From Deltaproteobacteria bacterium (GTDB taxonomy: Bacteria > Desulfobacterota > Desulfobulbia > Desulfobulbales > VMSU01): a DNA stretch of 12,041 nt. The stretch lies in NCBI GenBank assembly GCA_021789795.1, contig JAJYJA010000069.1:1-12041 (forward strand). The letters run 5' to 3'. Position numbers and translations under genes: made by a program. Below, piece after piece: positions 5,837 through 12,041 of the stretch. Each line of letters opens with the position of its first letter. Within the stretch, counting starts at the first letter, position 1. The notes under the pieces were generated by a model. That model was not told the DNA's origin and searched no databases. It was given only the letters and a program-made list of their open reading frames with translations.

Positions 5837-6696
5837 ATCTCGCGCCCTTGAGCCACAACCGGCCAGCCCGGTTAGCCGTCTCGGGCGGCGGCCGGGCGCG
5901 GCTGGAGGCCTGGTTTGCTCTGTTTTGCCTCTGGCTGGCCGCCGGTTGCGCCACCCTGCCCCGGACCGTGCCGGTGCCGGAGAGCGAGGCGTCGTCGATC
6001 CGCGGTCAGTTCAAGGAGCGCTTGCGGGATCAGGGCGCCTGCCCGGCGGCCCTGGACGCCGATGTCTCGGTGTCGGTGCGCAATCTGCTCTGGGATGGCG
6101 CCGTCTCCGGCTACCTGCGGGCCATGGCCCCGGATTACCTGCGCTTTGAGGCGGTCAATCCCCTGGGTCTGACCGAGGCCTTGGCCGCCGCCGACGGGGA
6201 GCGGTTTTCCTACATCGCGGTGCGGGAGCAGGCCGCCTACCAGGGGCCGCTGTCCTCCGACTTCCTAAGCCGCTACCTGCCGGATGGCCTGGCCACCTCC
6301 TTAAGCTACTACTGGCTCTTGGGCGGGGTCACTCCGGGGGCGATGAACATCGAGTCGGTGGGCCGCGACCAAGAGGGCCGGGGCTACTGGCTCGACCTTA
6401 GTTACCCCGCTCTCGGCCGGCGCACCGAGGTGCTCTTCGTCCCTGGCCAGCCCCACCTGCTCATCCGCAGCCTGGTGTTGAACAGCCACGACGCCGTGTC
6501 CCTGGAACTGTCCTACGTCTACCCGCCGCTCGCTACCCCGGCGGCTTGCCAGTTGCCGGCCAAGATCACTATCCATCGGCCTGGCAACGGCAGCCTCGTC
6601 ATCGATTTTACCAAGCGCTACCCCACTCCCCCCCTGGATGTCTCCCAGTTTCGTCTCACTCCGCCCGCCGGCTATAAGAGGATCGAAGTTAAGTGA
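5833..6696 (+). CDS. LolB-like / DUF4292-type outer-membrane lipoprotein
   Basis: A 287-residue predicted lipoprotein. A basic N-region of about 25 residues precedes the hydrophobic stretch AWFALFCLWLAAGC, with lipobox LAAGC and lipidated C39. The mature part starts ATLPRTVPVPE and contains SGYLRAMAPDYLRFEAVNPLGLTEALAAADGERFSYI (about 95-131). That pattern of beta strands with a VNPLG turn resembles LolB and DUF4292 proteins, which form a half-open barrel that holds lipoprotein acyl chains. I infer a role in placing lipoproteins or a related hydrophobic ligand at the outer membrane. The sequence is divergent and true LolB activity is not shown. Start ATG 5833 overlaps the TPR gene stop (ATGA) and the end overlaps the radical SAM start (GTGA), so the three genes are probably co-translated. 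Confidence 0.75.
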   Translation: MNLAPLSHNRPARLAVSGGGRARLEAWFALFCLWLAAGCATLPRTVPVPESEASSIRGQFKERLRDQGACPAALDADVSVSVRNLLWDGAVSGYLRAMAPDYLRFEAVNPLGLTEALAAADGERFSYIAVREQAAYQGPLSSDFLSRYLPDGLATSLSYYWLLGGVTPGAMNIESVGRDQEGRGYWLDLSYPALGRRTEVLFVPGQPHLLIRSLVLNSHDAVSLELSYVYPPLATPAACQLPAKITIHRPGNGSLVIDFTKRYPTPPLDVSQFRLTPPAGYKRIEVK

Positions 6697-9197
6697 GCCG
6701 CGACGCCCTCCTGCCCTTGGTCGCCCGGCCAAGCCGCTATCTAGGCAACGAACATAACATCATCAGCAAGGACTGGCGGGGCAAGCGGTTGCGGGTGGCG
6801 CTCGCCTTTCCCGATCTTTACGAGATCGGCATGAGCCATCAGGGCTTGCAGATCCTCTACCACCTAATCAACCGGCAGCCCGACTTCCTGGCCGAACGGG
6901 TCTATGCCCCAGACCGGGACATGGAGGAGCTGCTCCGGGCCCGGCGCGAGCCCCTGTTCGCCCTGGAGTCGGGCCGGCCCCTGGGCGATTTCGATCTGCT
7001 GGGCATCACCCTGCCCTACGAGCTTTGCTACGGCAATATCCTGACCATTCTCGACCTGGCGGGGATACCCTTTTCGAGCCAACAGCGGCGGGAGACGCAT
7101 CCCCTGGTCATCGGCGGCGGGCCTTGCGCCTTCCATCCCGAGCCGGTGGCCGATTTCTTCGACGCCATCCTGCTCGGCGACGGCGAGGAGGCGGTATTGC
7201 AAATCGTGGAGCTGATGGCGGCGGCCAGGGAGGAGGGCTGTTCCCGGGTGCAGACCCTGGAGCGGCTCTGCCAGGTGCCGGGCCTCTACGTGCCGGCCTT
7301 CTTCGCCCCCCGCTACCTAGCCGACGGCCGGATTGCCGAGATTGTCCCCCTGCGGGCCGGCTACAGCTCGGTGCGCCGGGCGGTGCTGCCGGATTTGAAC
7401 CGGACGCCGGTCAACCCCGCCCCCCTGGTGCCGGTCACCCGCATCGTCCACGACCGGCTAGGGCTGGAGTTGGCCCGGGGCTGCACTAGGGGCTGCCGTT
7501 TCTGTCAGGCCGGGATCATCTACCGGCCGGTGCGGGAGCGGCATCCCGAACGGGTGCTGGAGCTGGCCCGGGCGGGGATCGCGGCCAGCGGTTTTGAGGA
7601 ACTGGCCCTGCTCTCCCTAAGCACCGGGGATTACTCCTGCCTGGCCCCGCTCCTGGCCCGACTGATGGACGAATTCGCCGGGCAGCGGGTCTCCCTGTCC
7701 ATGCCCTCGATGCGGGTCGGCACCCTGACCGCGGAGATCATGGCCCAGATCAAGCGGGTGCGGAAGACCGGCTTTACCATCGCCCCGGAGGCGGGCAGCG
7801 ACCGGCTGCGGGCGGTGATTAACAAGGGGATCAGCGAGGAGGACCTGTTGTCCACGGTGCGGAGCGCCTTCGCCCTGGGCTGGAAGCTGATTAAGCTCTA
7901 CTTCATGTACGGTCTGCCCTTTGAAACCGAGGAGGATCTGGTCGCCATCCCGGCCCTGGTGGACAAGGCCCTGCGCCTGGCTGGCCGGGGCGGGGGCCGC
8001 ACCATCAACGTCAGCGCCGGGCTCTTCGTGCCCAAGCCGCATACCCCCTTTCAGTGGCAGGCCCAGCTCGACCCCGGCGACGCCAAGGCGCGGGTCGAAT
8101 ACCTGCAAGCCCATCTGCCCCGGAACACCAAGTTGAAGTGGAACGACCCCTACCTGAGCTTTCTGGAGGGGGTGCTCTCCCGGGGTGATCGCCGCCTGGC
8201 GGTGGTGATCGAACGGGCCTGGAGGCTGGGCGCCCGGCTCGACGCCTGGTCGGAGCACTTCTCCCTGCCCATCTGGCGGCAGGCGGCGGCGGACTGCGGG
8301 CTTGATCTTGGCTGGTACCTTAGGCGCCGGGAGATGGATGAGGTTTTGCCCTGGCAGCATCTGGACTGCGGGGTTAGGGAGGACTTCCTGCGCCGCGAGC
8401 TGGAACGGGCCGCCAATCAGGCCTATACCCCGGACTGCCGGGCGCACGGCTGCCAGGACTGCGGCCTGTGCGACTTCCAGACCGTGCGGCCGGTGACGCA
8501 CCGGACGGAGGACCTGCCGCCCTCCGTGGCTCCGGCCCCTTTGCAGACCGAGCTGCCCGAGTCGGGCCCGGCCTGTCACTATTGGGTTCACTACCGGCGG
8601 CTGGGAGACGCCCGTTATCTCGGGCACCTGGAGCTGTTGCAGGCGATGTTTAGGGCCTTCAAGCGCGCCGGGCTGCCGTTGGTCTTCTCCCAGGGCTTCA
8701 ATCCCTCGCCTCGGGTGTCGTTCAGCCCCGCCCTGTCGGTGGGGGTGGAGAGCCTGGCCGAATACTGCCTGCTTGAGACCGGCGCTCCCCTGGCCGATCT
8801 TGCCGGCTGGCCGGCCAGGCTCAGTCGGCAGTTGCCCTCCGGCCTGGAGGTGACCGAGGTGTGCCTGGGGTCGGGAACGCCGCCCAGCAAGGTGGCGGTT
8901 GATTACCGGCTTGCCCTGCCCCGGACCATCGAGGCGCGGCGGGTGGAGGCGTTTATGTCCGGGGAGGAGTTGGTGTTGCGGGTGGAGCGCAAGGGACGGG
9001 GCCGCGAGCTGAACGTCCGGCCTCTGGTGCTGGCCATGGGGCTTGCCGCCGAGGATGCCCTGGAGTTGACCTTGCTCTCCGAGGCGGCCAAGGTGGGGGT
9101 CAAGCCGCTGGAGTTGGTGGCGGCGCTTTTCGGCCTGGGGCGGGAGGAACTTTTGCAGGTCAGGATCGTCAAGCTCGCCTGGCGGCCACTGGCCTAG
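6693..9197 (+). CDS. Radical SAM protein of the TIGR03960 type fused to a DUF2344/TIGR03936 domain
   Basis: An 834-residue protein of unknown function. The N-terminal part (about 1-250) has the family marks FPDLYEIGMSHQGLQILYHL, AERVYAPDRDMEELL and HPLVIGGGPCAFHPEPVADFFDAILLGDGEEA. It looks like a B12-binding fold but lacks the cobalamin motif DxHxxG. The radical SAM core follows, with the 4Fe-4S cysteines C264, C268 and C271 in GCTRGCRFCQAG. A second cysteine group (C582, C587, C590, C593) lies before the C-terminal domain from about residue 629 (HYWVHYRRLGDARYLGHLELLQAMFRAFKRAG, FSQGFNPSPRVSF), which matches the DUF2344 pattern. Start GTG 6693 overlaps the upstream stop by 4 nt, with AAGAGGA (6676-6682) as ribosome site. 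Many bacteria split these two parts or place them near ribosomal and RNase G genes, so an RNA or translation role is possible but unproven. Confidence 0.87.
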   Translation: MSRDALLPLVARPSRYLGNEHNIISKDWRGKRLRVALAFPDLYEIGMSHQGLQILYHLINRQPDFLAERVYAPDRDMEELLRARREPLFALESGRPLGDFDLLGITLPYELCYGNILTILDLAGIPFSSQQRRETHPLVIGGGPCAFHPEPVADFFDAILLGDGEEAVLQIVELMAAAREEGCSRVQTLERLCQVPGLYVPAFFAPRYLADGRIAEIVPLRAGYSSVRRAVLPDLNRTPVNPAPLVPVTRIVHDRLGLELARGCTRGCRFCQAGIIYRPVRERHPERVLELARAGIAASGFEELALLSLSTGDYSCLAPLLARLMDEFAGQRVSLSMPSMRVGTLTAEIMAQIKRVRKTGFTIAPEAGSDRLRAVINKGISEEDLLSTVRSAFALGWKLIKLYFMYGLPFETEEDLVAIPALVDKALRLAGRGGGRTINVSAGLFVPKPHTPFQWQAQLDPGDAKARVEYLQAHLPRNTKLKWNDPYLSFLEGVLSRGDRRLAVVIERAWRLGARLDAWSEHFSLPIWRQAAADCGLDLGWYLRRREMDEVLPWQHLDCGVREDFLRRELERAANQAYTPDCRAHGCQDCGLCDFQTVRPVTHRTEDLPPSVAPAPLQTELPESGPACHYWVHYRRLGDARYLGHLELLQAMFRAFKRAGLPLVFSQGFNPSPRVSFSPALSVGVESLAEYCLLETGAPLADLAGWPARLSRQLPSGLEVTEVCLGSGTPPSKVAVDYRLALPRTIEARRVEAFMSGEELVLRVERKGRGRELNVRPLVLAMGLAAEDALELTLLSEAAKVGVKPLELVAALFGLGREELLQVRIVKLAWRPLA

Positions 9198-9210
9198 GCC
9201 GGTGGGGGAA

Positions 9211-9241
9211 GGCGAGCCTACGGCTTGCCGGTGGACTTTTT
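9211..9241 (+). terminator. Possible terminator between convergent genes
   Basis: An 8-bp stem with one G-U pair, GGCGAGCC (9211-9218) with GGCTTGCC (9222-9229), has a 3-nt loop and is followed after 7 nt by TTTTT (9237-9241). It lies just past the radical SAM stop and across the stop codon of the convergent PstS-like gene. The distance between stem and T-run makes it a weak candidate. On the minus strand only TTCCCCC follows the stem. Confidence 0.35.
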
Positions 9242-10078
9242 ATGCAGGAGATAGTCGAGCAGTTGCTGTACCGTCGGGTTGGGCTCGCCCTTGACGAAGG
9301 CGTAGATGGTGCACTCGATGTTGGGCACCGCCGGGGCCTGGACGCTTTGATCCTTGAAGCCCACCGCGTCGATGCCGATGGCGCCGGGGATGTTGTGCAC
9401 CTTGAAGCGGATATCCGTGTAGCTGTAGGCGTCCTCCCGGTTGTGTAGTACCGGCTGGCCGTCCATGATCGCCTGGGTGAAGAGGAAGTTGATGCCGGGG
9501 GTGTTCTTGCCCCAGACCACCACCAGCTCCTGATCCTCGCCCCCCACCTCCTTCCAGTTGGTGATCCTCCCGGAGAAGATGCCTTGCAGTTGCGTCCGGG
9601 AGAGGGCCTTGACCGGATTGGCCGGGTCGGTGAAGACCACGATGGAGCTTTTGGCCAGGACGAATTGCTTGATCTGGCCAAAGTCGATGTCCTTGCCCTC
9701 CCGTTTGGCCTCTTCGCGCAGATTATCCAGGGGCAGAAGCCCGGTGGCGATATCGAGCCCGCCGGCGTCTAGGCTGACCAGGCCCCGGAAGGGATTTGAT
9801 GGCAAAAATATAATCAAAATACCAGTGCTGTTCCGAAAATTGCTGGCGATGGGCATGAAGGAGGTGGTGATGGAGGCGCCGCCGCCCCCCACCCGGATGG
9901 CCCGTTCGTCTTCCGCCTGGGCGCGCCCGGCGGCCAGCGCCAGCAGGAGCGTCAGCGAGAGCAGTAACGCCAGGGGCCAGGCGCGTGGCCGCCAGCCGTC
10001 TCCGTCTGCCGGGCGGGGACAGCGGGGGTAGTTCTTCTTGTCCTTGCGGCCTGGGCGATGATGTTGGTTTGCGGTCAT
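9218..10078 (-). CDS. PstS-like periplasmic substrate-binding protein (orphan)
   Basis: A 286-residue predicted exported protein of the phosphate-binding (PBP-like, PstS-type) superfamily. An N-terminal region of about 33 polar and basic residues leads to a hydrophobic stretch (about 34-50) and a plausible signal peptidase site after AQA (residue 55). The mature protein begins IRVGGGGASITTSFMPIASNF, then shows LDIATGLLPLDN, SIVVFTDPANPVKALSRTQLQGIFSGRITNWKEVGG (about 145-180, the most PstS-like block), GAIGIDAVGF and a C-terminal helix. At about 231 mature residues it is short for PstS, and there are no pstC, pstA, pstB or phoU genes nearby, so it may bind a different anion or act as a sensor. 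The start is supported by AAGGT on the minus strand (10084-10088). It lies 292 bp downstream of the M48 protease gene on the same strand and may share its transcript. Confidence 0.82.
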   Translation of the reverse strand: MTANQHHRPGRKDKKNYPRCPRPADGDGWRPRAWPLALLLSLTLLLALAAGRAQAEDERAIRVGGGGASITTSFMPIASNFRNSTGILIIFLPSNPFRGLVSLDAGGLDIATGLLPLDNLREEAKREGKDIDFGQIKQFVLAKSSIVVFTDPANPVKALSRTQLQGIFSGRITNWKEVGGEDQELVVVWGKNTPGINFLFTQAIMDGQPVLHNREDAYSYTDIRFKVHNIPGAIGIDAVGFKDQSVQAPAVPNIECTIYAFVKGEPNPTVQQLLDYLLHKKSTGKP

Positions 10079-10194
10079 TGCTTACCTTGTCGTCTGGTGG
10101 TTTAGTTTAGGAGCGGGGCGGAAACGATGGCGTCGCCAACGGTCTGATCCGTCGATCTTTATGCCGTTGCTGCGGGGCTTGTTGTGGTTTAAGG

Positions 10195-10349
10195 TTGATG
10201 GCGTCGCAAAAAGACCGATCTACTGCGGCGCGTGGCGGTTTGGCTCGTTCGGCATAACATCTGTATGGCCTCACTCGCCAAACACACCCCGCGCCTTGTA
10301 TATCGGCCCTTTTGCTTAGCCATCGGCTACCTTTTTGCGAGATCATCAA
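10195..10349. repeat. 155-bp fold-back repeat, copy 2 (MITE-like)
   Basis: Second copy of the unit at 3833-3987, same orientation, 153 of 155 bases identical. The substitutions are A instead of C at 10257, which breaks the outer pair of the apical CATAC/GTATG stem, and G instead of A at 10341 in the right terminal repeat. It starts 21 nt after the M48 protease stop (minus strand) and lies upstream of the PstS-like gene. The flanks read AAGG before the element and GGTT after it, so GG could be a 2-bp target duplication; copy 1 has TT on both sides. The remaining spacer to the PstS-like start (10079-10194) shows only a ribosome binding site and an 11-bp match to the repeat end at 10126-10136. 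Confidence 0.85.
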
Positions 10350-10370
10350 GGTTGTTTCTGCCCGGCGGCT

Positions 10371-11792
10371 TCAAGTGTTCTTCTCCACCCGCTCGATCTC
10401 GTCCAGCATCGCCTTGGCCCGGGCCACGGTGTTCTGGTCAGAGGTCGAATCCATGATGGCCTCCTTCAGGTTGTACTTGGCCTGCCTCGCGTTTCCCTCC
10501 AGCCAGAAATAACGGGCCAGATGGTAGCTGCCCAGCCCCCGGTGCCCGGCTTGGGTCTCCAGGTTGCCGATGCTTTTTTGCAGCATGGCGTGGTCTGGCA
10601 GGTTGGGCTCCAGTTCCCGGAACAGTTGCAGGGCCTTGGGGCGTTCTCCGTTCTCCTCCCAGGCCTGGGCCAGGTGGTAGGCGGTGTAGGCGTCGCCCGG
10701 CAGGGCGGCGTGCACAGCCTTTAGGATGTCCAGGGCCTCGGGCCGGCGGCCGGCCTGGAGGTAGAGTACCGCCAGGTCGGTCTTCAAGATGGGCCGGTGG
10801 GGATGGGCCGCGATCAACTCCTTGAGCAGGGATTCGGCCTGGGCGTAATCGGCGCCGTTTTCGGCCAGCAGGGCCAGGCCGTAGCGGGCCATATCCCTCT
10901 TGAGCCCGGTGGCCTCGCGGGCTTGGCGGGAGAAGATCGCCCGCAGGGTGCCCGGCTCGTGGGTCAGGACCATGACCCGGTATTTCACCCGCAGGAAGGG
11001 GAAGTCATCCTCCTTGACGTATTTTGTGCCCGGCGGGGTGTTGGCGATCAGGTCTTCGACGTAGCCCAGCCGGCGCTCGGGCTCGGGGTGGGTTAGCAGG
11101 TAGGGGGGGATGTTGGCCGAGCGATAGACGCTGATCCGGTACATCTTGCGCAGCATGTTGGCCATGTTCTGGGGGTTGACGTGCAGGGCCCGCATCCACT
11201 TGTAGGACAGGCGGTCGGCCTCCTCCTCGTCCTCGCGGCTGAACTTCAGGCCCATGGAGGCGTTGGCGGCCATGGAGCCGGTGATCACCGCCTCGGACAA
11301 GGCCCCGCCGCCCATGGCGATGCCGGCGATCATCAGGGCGGCGGCGCCCAGGTTGGTCTTGGCGCTTTTCTTTATCTGGTCGGCGATGTGACGGCTGGTG
11401 ACGTGGCCCACCTCGTGGGCCATGACGCTGATCAGCTCCCCCTCGGTGTCCATGGTTTCGATCAGCCCGGAGTGGATGAAGATCAGCCCGGAGGGGGCGG
11501 CGAAGGCGTTGAACTCCTTGTCGTTGATGACGAAGAAGTGATAGGTGAAGAACTGGGGGCCGGTGACCGAGAGGATGCGCTGTCCCAGGTCGTTGACGTA
11601 CTGGCTCACGTCCGGGTCGTCGATCAGGCGAAATTCCTTGCGCACCATGCTCAGGAGCTTCTCCCCCACCTCCCTTTCCTCGCCCACCGAAAAGTCGGCC
11701 CGGGCCGGACGCGGCGAGACCGGCACCGTGGCCAGGCTGGCCAGGAGGAAGAAGATGAGGTAGAGGGCGAGATGGCGCTTGATCCGGGGCAT
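10371..11792 (-). CDS. BepA-like periplasmic M48 metalloprotease with TPR domain
   Basis: A 473-residue predicted zinc protease exported to the periplasm. The N-terminus is basic and then hydrophobic (MPRIKRHLALYLIFFLLASLATV), with a likely cleavage near ARA-DF (residue 32). The protease domain has FNAFAAPSGLIFIHSGLI (94-111), the zinc motif HEVGH (126-130), and a third ligand in EEEAD (E189 likely). A THPEPERR segment (234-241) corresponds to the conserved histidine loop of BepA. Residues about 300-460 form TPR-like helices (AEAL-type patterns such as RRPEALDILKAV, NGERPKALQLF). This order matches BepA, which degrades or assists outer-membrane proteins such as LptD at the BAM complex; exact clients here are unknown. 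The ATG at 11792 is preferred over a TTG at 11873 because the TTG lies in a promoter -10 box and only the ATG gives a proper signal peptide. Confidence 0.92.
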   Translation of the reverse strand: MPRIKRHLALYLIFFLLASLATVPVSPRPARADFSVGEEREVGEKLLSMVRKEFRLIDDPDVSQYVNDLGQRILSVTGPQFFTYHFFVINDKEFNAFAAPSGLIFIHSGLIETMDTEGELISVMAHEVGHVTSRHIADQIKKSAKTNLGAAALMIAGIAMGGGALSEAVITGSMAANASMGLKFSREDEEEADRLSYKWMRALHVNPQNMANMLRKMYRISVYRSANIPPYLLTHPEPERRLGYVEDLIANTPPGTKYVKEDDFPFLRVKYRVMVLTHEPGTLRAIFSRQAREATGLKRDMARYGLALLAENGADYAQAESLLKELIAAHPHRPILKTDLAVLYLQAGRRPEALDILKAVHAALPGDAYTAYHLAQAWEENGERPKALQLFRELEPNLPDHAMLQKSIGNLETQAGHRGLGSYHLARYFWLEGNARQAKYNLKEAIMDSTSDQNTVARAKAMLDEIERVEKNT

Positions 11793-11871
11793 GTCCTTCT
11801 TGTGGTTTCCTTGGTCGATGGCGGTTGGCTGTGGCGGCTGTGGCGAAGACGAGGGCCCCAGTCCCCTTGGC

Positions 11872-11899
11872 AATATAACGCGGTGGCCGGCAATGGCAA
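11872..11899 (-). promoter_or_regulatory. Sigma70-like promoter for the M48 protease gene
   Basis: On the minus strand, TTGCCA (11894-11899, five of six to TTGACA) and TATATT (11872-11877, five of six to TATAAT) are separated by 16 nt. Transcription would start near 11865, giving a leader of about 70 nt before the ATG at 11792. No other candidate of this quality was seen upstream of the gene. Confidence 0.5.
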
Positions 11900-11931
11900 T
11901 TTCAAAAGCGATGGCCGCAATTATTGAATCG

Positions 11932-11976
11932 GGTCAAGGGGCGGCGAGGAGTTGTCGGTGGCACCGCCCCTTGACC
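11932..11976. promoter_or_regulatory. Perfect 13-bp inverted repeat upstream of the M48 promoter
   Basis: GGTCAAGGGGCGG (11932-11944) is exactly repeated in inverse at 11964-11976, with a 19-nt spacer. Neither side has a T-run, so it does not look like an intrinsic terminator. It lies 33 bp upstream of the proposed -35 box of the protease gene. It could be a paired regulator-binding site, an RNA hairpin of a leader or trailer transcript, or the processed end of a gene beyond the window. Confidence 0.6.
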
Positions 11977-12000
11977 TTCGCCTGGCGCCCGGCGGGGGAT

Positions 12001-12030
12001 ACAGCCCGGAGCTGTCACGGATTTTTCCGT
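12001..12030. other. Two small hairpins at the window edge
   Basis: ACAGC (12001-12005) pairs with GCTGT (12011-12015), and ACGGA (12017-12021) pairs with TCCGT (12026-12030), one base apart. There is no coding frame I recognise here. They may belong to a leader or trailer of a gene right of the window; the stems are short enough to be chance. Confidence 0.25.
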
Positions 12031-12041
12031 AATTGCGAACA

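Noticed and set aside
7617..8627. A 336-codon minus-strand open frame opposite the radical SAM gene
   Set aside because: Antisense shadow in high-GC DNA; no domain, and the plus strand encodes the radical SAM core here.
3833..10349. A composite transposon bounded by the two 155-bp repeats
   Set aside because: The 6.2 kb between them carries conserved chromosomal genes with no transposase and no composition shift, so independent insertions of a small element are simpler.
11793..11873. TTG at 11873 as the start of the M48 protease
   Set aside because: The codon lies within the proposed -10 box and would put 27 polar residues before the signal peptide.
11181..11927. A 248-codon plus-strand open frame opposite the M48 protease
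   Set aside because: Rich in G, V, H and D in shadow fashion; it covers the protease promoter and zinc motif region of the real gene and has no family features.

Overview
The window reads as a conserved housekeeping stretch of a high-GC Gram-negative bacterium, most likely one of the Desulfobacterota (former Deltaproteobacteria). The reasons are the gene order (SPOUT RNA methyltransferase, rplS, rnhB, yraN, pdxA, tmk), two outer-membrane-type lipoproteins, and family variants such as the MGCPVGIGPE start of PdxA, which I associate with that group from memory. I could not run a taxonomic search, so the assignment is an inference.

Region 1 (1-1093) is the 3' end of a ribosomal/tRNA-modification operon: an RNA methyltransferase open at the left edge, then ribosomal protein L19, closed by a strong intrinsic terminator whose T-run stops 4 nt before the next start codon. 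Region 2 (1098-3819) is a compact run of rnhB-yraN-pdxA-tmk, with ATGA overlaps at rnhB/yraN and pdxA/tmk. It covers RNA primer removal, a UPF0102 nuclease-fold protein, vitamin B6 synthesis and dTMP kinase. Region 3 (3833-3987) is the first copy of a 155-bp fold-back repeat. Region 4 (4094-9197) is a three-gene run joined by ATGA and GTGA overlaps: a TPR lipoprotein resembling LbcA, a LolB-like lipoprotein, and a large uncharacterised radical SAM protein fused to a DUF2344-type domain. Region 5 (9218-11792) is on the minus strand: a BepA-like M48 metalloprotease with a TPR tail, followed downstream by an orphan PstS-like periplasmic binding protein. The second repeat copy (10195-10349) lies between these two. 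The right edge (11793-12041) holds a sigma70-like promoter for the protease, a perfect 13-bp inverted repeat and two small hairpins, with no gene recognised.

Regions 4 and 5 suggest a shared cell-envelope theme: two lipoproteins that resemble a protease adaptor and a lipoprotein-insertion factor, and a periplasmic outer-membrane quality-control protease. The least explained features are the two nearly identical 155-bp repeats (153/155 identical, 19-nt imperfect terminal inverted repeats, long imperfect hairpin, each a few bases after a stop codon) and the radical SAM/DUF2344 protein. I found no CRISPR array, tRNA, rRNA, complete insertion sequence or defence system.
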